The notes under the pieces are model-generated. The model was not told the DNA's origin. It ran no database searches and saw only the letters and a list, made by a program, of their open reading frames with translations. Positions 58,113 through 64,000 of a stretch of 64,000 nt of DNA are shown piece by piece. The position numbers and the translations under genes were made by a program. Positions within the stretch are counted from its first letter, which is position 1. Each line of letters starts with the position of its first letter. The stretch is from Diadema setosum (taxonomy: Eukaryota; Echinodermata; Echinoidea; Diadematoida; Diadematidae). The DNA lies in assembly GCF_964275005.1 (NCBI RefSeq), contig NC_092700.1:15718617-15782616 (forward strand), given 5' to 3'.

Positions 58113-59360
58113 CTGTAAAGAATAAACATGATATCATAAAATGGAAACGACTTGTTTCATCTGTTGTGATGACATGGGATCATTAGAAGTGCATTACCAT
58201 TAGATGTTCACTTTGACGTAGAAAACATAAAGTCATCCAAACTTATGAAGTTTCATCAAAATGAGTCAGGCATGGAACTTTTAAATGACAACTTTTTTTT
58301 AAAGAAAGAGTGATATTACGTGAAAACCACGTATGCAGTTGATTTTCATGTCAACTCTTAACAACTTCTCTTTTGACTGACTGACAATTAGTACAACATT
58401 TTTTTTTTTAATGGAATCAATGGACAAAAAAGATTTTTTTTATATTTCACAGGATATTGTTTCTTTACTGTGAAAATTAGCTCTTCGGGACTCTGGTTAA
58501 CCTACTGAAATATAATTCCTATAATATCTGTTTACCAACTACCAGGAAAGTTTAGAGGTCATGAAGTATTTCTTCCATCTACTAATATTTTGTCATTGCC
58601 ATTAAAATTAATGTACGATTGTTCTATTTGTCTGCCTTGATTTCCGTCTGAACAATTAAGGAGTGGAATTGCGTGTTTATTTTTTCTTCATAGCTTACGA
58701 AGACAAGGCCTTTTGAGATGAACGGTACGAATTGATCCAAATTTTACTCTCCTTATAGTCTTCGTAAAATGCTCTCCAGCATTAATGATTTCAAGAAGAG
58801 CTAACGACAGGTCTTCACGCGAGACAACAGACCCAATATACAATGTATAGTTAAATGCAGGACACACGAAGAAGGCCTTTGGGGATCTCTGCGAATTTGA
58901 CTGTTTTTGGTGTAGGCCTTTAATCTACACTTTACCACATAGTTTGATTTGTCCCAATACGAGTCTAACTCAAACGTTTGATATTAATGACAATTTTAAT
59001 CCAGATTTTAAAAGCAACATTGATAAATTATACATCCACGTTGTGAAGCGATCTTACAGAGTTCATTTGGAGCTGATCTGCTTTGAATGGTTCCGTACTT
59101 CAAAAGTATCACGATTACAAAGTTTCTATTTCTTTGGGTATAATAGAGGCATGAACGGTGTTGAACAAAATATTCCAAACACCTATTACTTTAAGTGAAC
59201 AGTAACAAATTGATCCCTCTACAATCTGTAGTAACTAAACACACACACTCATATTACTTCTTAGAAGACAAAAAAGTTTAATTATACAATACTCGACACC
59301 ATTTGTAATCAGCTACGGCATTCGATTGCAGACTTGAACAAAATATCTGGCAAACCTTAC
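58113..59360 (-). other. Receptor 4 intron 1 (leader intron)
   Basis: Donor TGG|GTAAGG at 59,360 and acceptor TTTACAG| at 58,113; 1.25 kb. Confidence 0.7.
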
Positions 59361-59430
59361 CCAAAGCTCCAGAGCACAGAGCAGCAAGACCAGCAGGCCA
59401 TGTACATCCGCATTTCGTTCAAATGAAGTA
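59361..59430 (-). other. Receptor 4 leader exon, uORF open to the splice site
   Basis: ATGCGGATG at 59,413 stays open for 17 codons plus two bases to the donor, reading MRMYMACWSCCSVLWSFG across the junction. Joined to exon 2 it continues in frame (KARAT) into the receptor ATG. In units 1-3 the same leader frame is closed by a stop. Confidence 0.55.
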
Positions 59431-59451
59431 GTCGTACTGCGCGTCTTTAGA

Positions 59452-59515
59452 CTTAAGTAGTCGGTGTCAATAATGCGCATGAGCAGAGAATGGGTTGAAT
59501 TCAGCCAATGATATC
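59452..59515 (-). promoter_or_regulatory. Receptor 4 core promoter, degenerate TATA
   Basis: TACTTAAG at 59,459-59,452 replaces TATTTAAG of the other units; CTCATGCGCAT at about 59,483-59,473 and CCAAT at 59,505-59,509 are kept. Confidence 0.65.
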
Positions 59516-59589
59516 GTACGCCCAACATAATGACACGTATTACACGTATACACACGCCACACACCACAAATATCATAGTGCTGCACGTA

Positions 59590-61096
59590 GGAACAAAATC
59601 ACTCACGCTCCACAGCACTGGCCATCTGATTTACCAATCTCGTAATTTGACATTACATATTATTACCAAATCTATCTGCATGACGGTGTATAAGCGAAGA
59701 CAGACAAAGTAGGCCGTACTCACAACAATATTATCATAAGGCTCATCTGGCATAACACGCAAGGCTCTTGTTTCTATGCTAGTTAGATATTTCCGTATAT
59801 ACATCATCCATTTCTTAAAGACATCCATGTATTTTGTGCTCTGTTTCTGTATGTTGATATGCGATGGATACATAAAGTAATATAAACCTGTTTATTCAAT
59901 GTGAGAAAGTACGCCGAAATTGTCATTCCAATAAACAAATCTAGTTAGGTGGCTGTGAAAAAGCGAGAAGCGAGTAAAATAAGCTCATTGCAAGGAACTT
60001 ACCAATGGTGAATGATATCACACGCTCGAGTGGACGGAGTATGGAAATATGAAAATATAAGGCAGAAGTTCCATGAAGAAACCTTAATAGGAACCGTAGT
60101 TCTACTAAGAGAGTGTGCCTTTTGATTCGGCAAAAATAAAGCTTGGAAAATAATGGAGAAAGGATGGGTATCTTTATTCTTATTCTTATTCTAATAAACT
60201 CTGGTACAAGAATACAGTTCGTCCGGAACCGTGAAAATTGCTAGATCTTGTGTCCTTCACAACTGTTGCATGTTGAATCAAATAGAAAGTATTATTCAAG
60301 ATTTTTGGGAGAATATTTGAGACCACCACGAACTCTAATATGAAGAGGCTTCATATTATATATTTATCATTACAATTATTTTGCTTTTTTATGTAACAGT
60401 TAGAAAGTGACCTAAATCCCTATGTAGGGAAGCGTAGAAAGTAGGATAGAGTTTCTGGTGAAGACATTGATTGTTGACCATCGCGGTGAATTCTATGACG
60501 CTAGGGGTACAAATAATCCCGCAAAGAAAAATCGTAAGTAAGGATAGAGATTGCAAGAGAGAAAGTTATTGTTTTGGAGGTTTAAAAGTAAAGAACCTGT
60601 TTCGACTGAGGTTTAATTAAGCAGAACTACTACAAAATACTATAGAAAGAAAAACTTACAACTTTAAAACACTAACTTGCACTAAATATTATAACACCTG
60701 TTCTAGAGCCTAGGATTTGACGGTACTGCTCTGCCCCGACACTCATTTCCAAGCCCACAACAAAAGAGATAAGCATCTCTTCAAAAATATGTATAAAGGC
60801 AAGGAGTAAAAGGACAAACACGTACAAAATGAGATAATGATGAGACTGCTAATCAACAATTATATAGCAATTCATTCAAAATGCTTCAAGGCGCATGAAC
60901 AAAATAAAGATACGTGCGTGCGTGTGTGTGTGTGTGTATGTGTGTGTTTCAGCGTGTGCGGCTGGTAGGTTCTTAAGTGCATTGACCATGGTTTCATTTG
61001 AAAGCTGTAAGGTCGCGCTACGAGAAAGTAATTAAAGCGAGTACCTAACACTGGTCTTAACACAAGTCATGCATAACGTTTTATGATACATGTTAA
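59590..61096. other. Intergenic, upstream of receptor 4
   Basis: Homologous to the other upstream flanks to about 59,950, then AT-rich sequence with no gene. (GT)n at about 60,917-60,950. Confidence 0.45.
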
Positions 61097-61220
61097 AGTT
61101 CAAGTTCAAGTTCGAATTTATTCGTTTTTCCACATAAAGTAATATAAACATAAATCTCACTTTCTTGAGTGACAGAAACAATGCATGTAAATTTGTACAA
61201 AGAAAACAACAATGATGGTA
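61097..61220 (-). mobile_element. LINE 3' tail, minus strand
   Basis: Read on the minus strand: TTGTACAAATTTACATGC, then sequence ending GAATAAATTCGAAC followed by (TTGAAC)n. This is the layout of a severely 5'-truncated non-LTR retrotransposon: a short 3' UTR and a terminal tandem hexamer. Confidence 0.5.
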
Positions 61221-61360
61221 AAAACTAACAGTATCAATACATTGCAGTTACGTAACGAAAATGAAAGACCATTGTCAATATGCACTGTGTGAAAAAACGG
61301 AGGGACCCGTTTGTAACCAGTATCCAGTAACCATGTAACTAGTTTGATTTGATTGCTACA

Positions 61361-61484
61361 CCTGGGCCCCGTTTTATGAAAAGATGTAATCGATTTTAAA
61401 TTTCCTTACCACACAGGTTGCCATAGACTTACCATAGAAATCAACTTTATAATCAATTTTAACTCTTCATAAAACAGGATCCAG
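61361..61484. mobile_element. Small inverted-repeat element (GGGCCCCGTTTTAT ends)
   Basis: CCTGGGCCCCGTTTTATGAA at 61,361 faces the inverse of CTGGATCCTGTTTTATGAAG at about 61,465-61,484; inner arms (AATCGATTTTAAA / AATTGATTATAAA) also pair. 124 bp, non-coding, MITE-like. No clear target duplication. Confidence 0.6.
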
Positions 61485-62704
61485 CGCTTGCTTTTGCCCT
61501 TTTCTTACCCGTGGCTGGCTTTATTCTAAAGGGGCACTCCAGATTTTGATAATTCTGCATCATGTATTACATAAATGCCAAGCATTGATTTGTAGAATAT
61601 ATTGTGGTCCTTGAGCGGATTAATCATTATTCTGAAAACCAAAAACCTAATACACGTGAGAAGGAGGATGACATAAGAAGCTCAAATATCCTAGTAATGT
61701 AGTAATGTAATATAATTACAATACCACTTGCTTAACAACTTTACCTGTGTGGAATTTATGTTTTCTCCTTTTGTTGTGCTTCCTTGCACATCCAGTTGTG
61801 CATTGTTATGTAAAGCTGCTATGTCATCATCCTTGTTAATTTTGAAAACATTTTTATTCCTCATTCCTATCACTATTAAGTCTGAAACTCTGTACCTAGA
61901 TTAACCAATCGAGATATGTTGAAATGATAAAGTCTGAAAATCATCCGGAAGTTGATCTCCTTAAATTTTGATTGGAAAACACTGTAGATTTGATTTATTA
62001 TCACTACTTATAGTAGTGTATACTCGCATGCTCATGTTTTATTCGTACCGTATGATCGCATAGCCATATTATAGTTTTGGTGTGCGAGTACGTATATCCC
62101 TTTGGGCAAATTCATAGTTCATATTCTACTTGAAAAAAACAAACAAACAAATGACTGGAGCAATATACGCCAGCCATTACTATTGAATACCTAATAAATC
62201 CAACGATGCAATATGATCTTTTTTATTACTTCTTTGCAAAAGGCAAACAGATAAAGCAAACTTATAAGAGACTACTTTAAAAAACAGAAAAAAAAAACAT
62301 TGAGAACATTTCCTGTACGGGGCGGACTGTTTATTACAATTCATTAGACACATAATCCAGCAGAAATTAAAAAAGGAGAGCAGTAACAGGCGAATGAGAC
62401 TACAAGTTTTAAACAAAATGAAAAGGGACACAAAACGTTCGACAAGACAGTATTGCAAGCCTACACGTTACAAAGGAGAGAATAAGGCCTATGATCTGAT
62501 CCTACAGTCTGCTGCATTTTCACTTCAACGAATATTAATTTTCTTTGACATTAACTAGTTTTCGTTGATAACAAATTTACTTTACATTGTGTTCTTTTGT
62601 CGGCATGGTCGGTTATGTTGAAAAATGATTATGACTGTTTTTTTTTTCTGTACTGAAGTGTTAAGAAATGCAGAAAAAAGCAAACAAACAATATACTAGA
62701 AGAA
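61485..62704. other. Intergenic, no gene seen
   Basis: AT-rich with T/A runs; open frames are short and unsupported. Confidence 0.45.
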
Positions 62705-64000
62705 AGAGAGGTGTTCTTAATGCAAGAACATGTATAAAAAGTAATGTTTGAGAAGGTGATTCATTCATTCGTTTTGAATAGCGCAAGTTCCCTCTGCTTC
62801 AGTTCATTCCATCTAGTGATAGTTTTGCCAGATTTATTTTGACATTGTTGTTTGGGTAACTGAAAACATGTCGGTGTTTTTTTTTTTTTTCTTTTTTTTT
62901 GCGTCTCAAAGTTCAGCTAGTAACATGATTTATCTGAATTAATGTTACATAGAACTATGTGTAGAAGGAGTCATTTATATATTATCACAGAAAAAAAAAA
63001 GTATAACTACACTAATGTTGATAAGATGCGATCCCATCAACAAACTACGAATATCATCAACAATGATATTATTTAGGAGAGGTTAAATCTTACCATGATG
63101 ACAGGCAAAGATAATGGTAAAATCCTCCACCAAAAATAACAGTTAATTATTATTCGTTCTTGAATGCTAATTCAATCAAATTGAAGAAAATTAATTTGCG
63201 GAGTGCATGTATTTTTTTTTTCTTTTTGTTTGCAGAATGTTATCGGTTGGCTTGGATCGTGCTAGCCTAAACTTATTAGCGTGAATTCGTTACGTGTAGG
63301 TCTGGTAACACACGCCATGCATAAAGTTCTGTGACAATTGTTACCAATTTGTCTCATGATAAATTCGGTGGCCGGGATCCATTCATATTGATCGGCTTTT
63401 ACATGATTAACGTGAATTCGATATCAATGAATAATCGCCGTAATGGAAACGGGCATTATTAACTTTCAGTGCAAGACCGATGGACATGGCTGCGGCTATT
63501 TCTCGTGAATGAAACGACAAGGTTGATTGAAATTTAATTTCCGCTGATCCAAGGCTTCTCCAACAGGTTGGAAAGGAATTTATCTCAATTGCCAGTGCGT
63601 TCAGTAATATTATTATTCTGGAGATCACCTTGATTTTGTAAGTATCTGATAAGTTCATGGACACCATACTCAGATGCAGGAGTTGCTGAATCGTAATCTT
63701 CTGTTTTATTCTGCAAAAGACTTTAAAAAAATGGATGTCACACAATCATCTTTCAGGAGCAAAGAGAATCTGAAATATTGCATAAGAACGGATTTACGCA
63801 TATCTGTCATGTATTAACTGTGCTATACTTCTTTGCTTGATTTTGTTTGAATAGACAAGTTTTGCTGCACTGGTAGAAAATACTTTGCTTCTATTGATTT
63901 TGCACTTTAATAGGGACGCCACTGAAATAAAAAAAAAGAAAATGTTAATTTACTACATACCATAAAGAGCTCATATAAAATGATCCATTATGTGTTTTCA
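62705..64000. repeat. Segmental duplication, right copy, runs off the window edge
   Basis: Direct-orientation copy of 36,830-38,005 at an offset of about 25.9-26.0 kb. Similarity is still visible at the very end (AGAGCTCAT...ATGATCCA against AGAACTCAT...ATAATCCA at about 37,984-38,002), so the homologous block continues beyond 64,000. Confidence 0.75.

Noticed and set aside
1..64000. CRISPR arrays, bacterial operons, riboswitches, rRNA genes, retroviral genes
   Set aside because: None seen; all signals fit an animal nuclear genome.

Overview
The window is animal nuclear DNA: AT-rich, dense in microsatellites, with long intergenic stretches, spliceosomal GT/AG signals, tRNA-derived and LINE-like repeats and many small inverted-repeat transposons. 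The strongest content is a head-to-tail array of four rhodopsin-class GPCR genes on the minus strand. Such arrays of few-exon, lineage-expanded rhodopsin-type receptors are well known from sea urchins ('surreal-GPCRs'), and base composition and repeats fit an echinoderm, so a sea urchin or close relative is my best guess. The species is inference.

Layout. 1-11.7 kb: no confident gene; a foldback element at 450-698, a LINE 3' remnant near 6.8 kb, large (TTA)n and (TA)n tracts and a tRNA-derived SINE at 9.7-10.07 kb. 11,769-12,980 (minus): one intact 403-codon ORF for an unrecognised, disordered, basic-Ser-rich protein, with a GC-richer upstream flank. 13.9-36 kb: mostly non-coding, with a pogo/Tigger-like MITE (18,835-19,367), a dispersed repeat (21.8 kb), several candidate orphan exons (15.6, 20.1, 21.1, 23.3, 28.4 kb; all low confidence) and a tRNA-Thr-like sequence at 35.86 kb.

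39.3-59.6 kb is the receptor array. Each unit (about 5.1-5.9 kb without the largest insertion) has the same plan on the minus strand: a CCAAT motif, a TATA-like box, a short leader exon with a small upstream ORF, a GT..AG intron of 1.1-1.9 kb, and one coding exon with signal peptide, about 125 residues of Thr/Asn-rich ectodomain, seven helices and a short tail. Genes 1-3 are intact (470, 471, 469 aa). Gene 4 carries a single in-frame TAA in the ectodomain. By protein features and shared insertions, genes 2 and 3 are closest and genes 1 and 4 are closest. Because the intervals are paralogous, transposon insertions can be read against empty sites: at least five unit-specific or clade-specific insertions are visible, several with clean target duplications.

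A block of about 1.1 kb downstream of receptor 1 (36.83-38.0 kb) recurs upstream of receptor 4 at 62.7 kb and runs into the right edge of the window, so at least one more receptor unit probably lies just beyond it. The array looks like a sensory or peptide-receptor expansion with a shared promoter architecture; ligand and expression cannot be read from the sequence.
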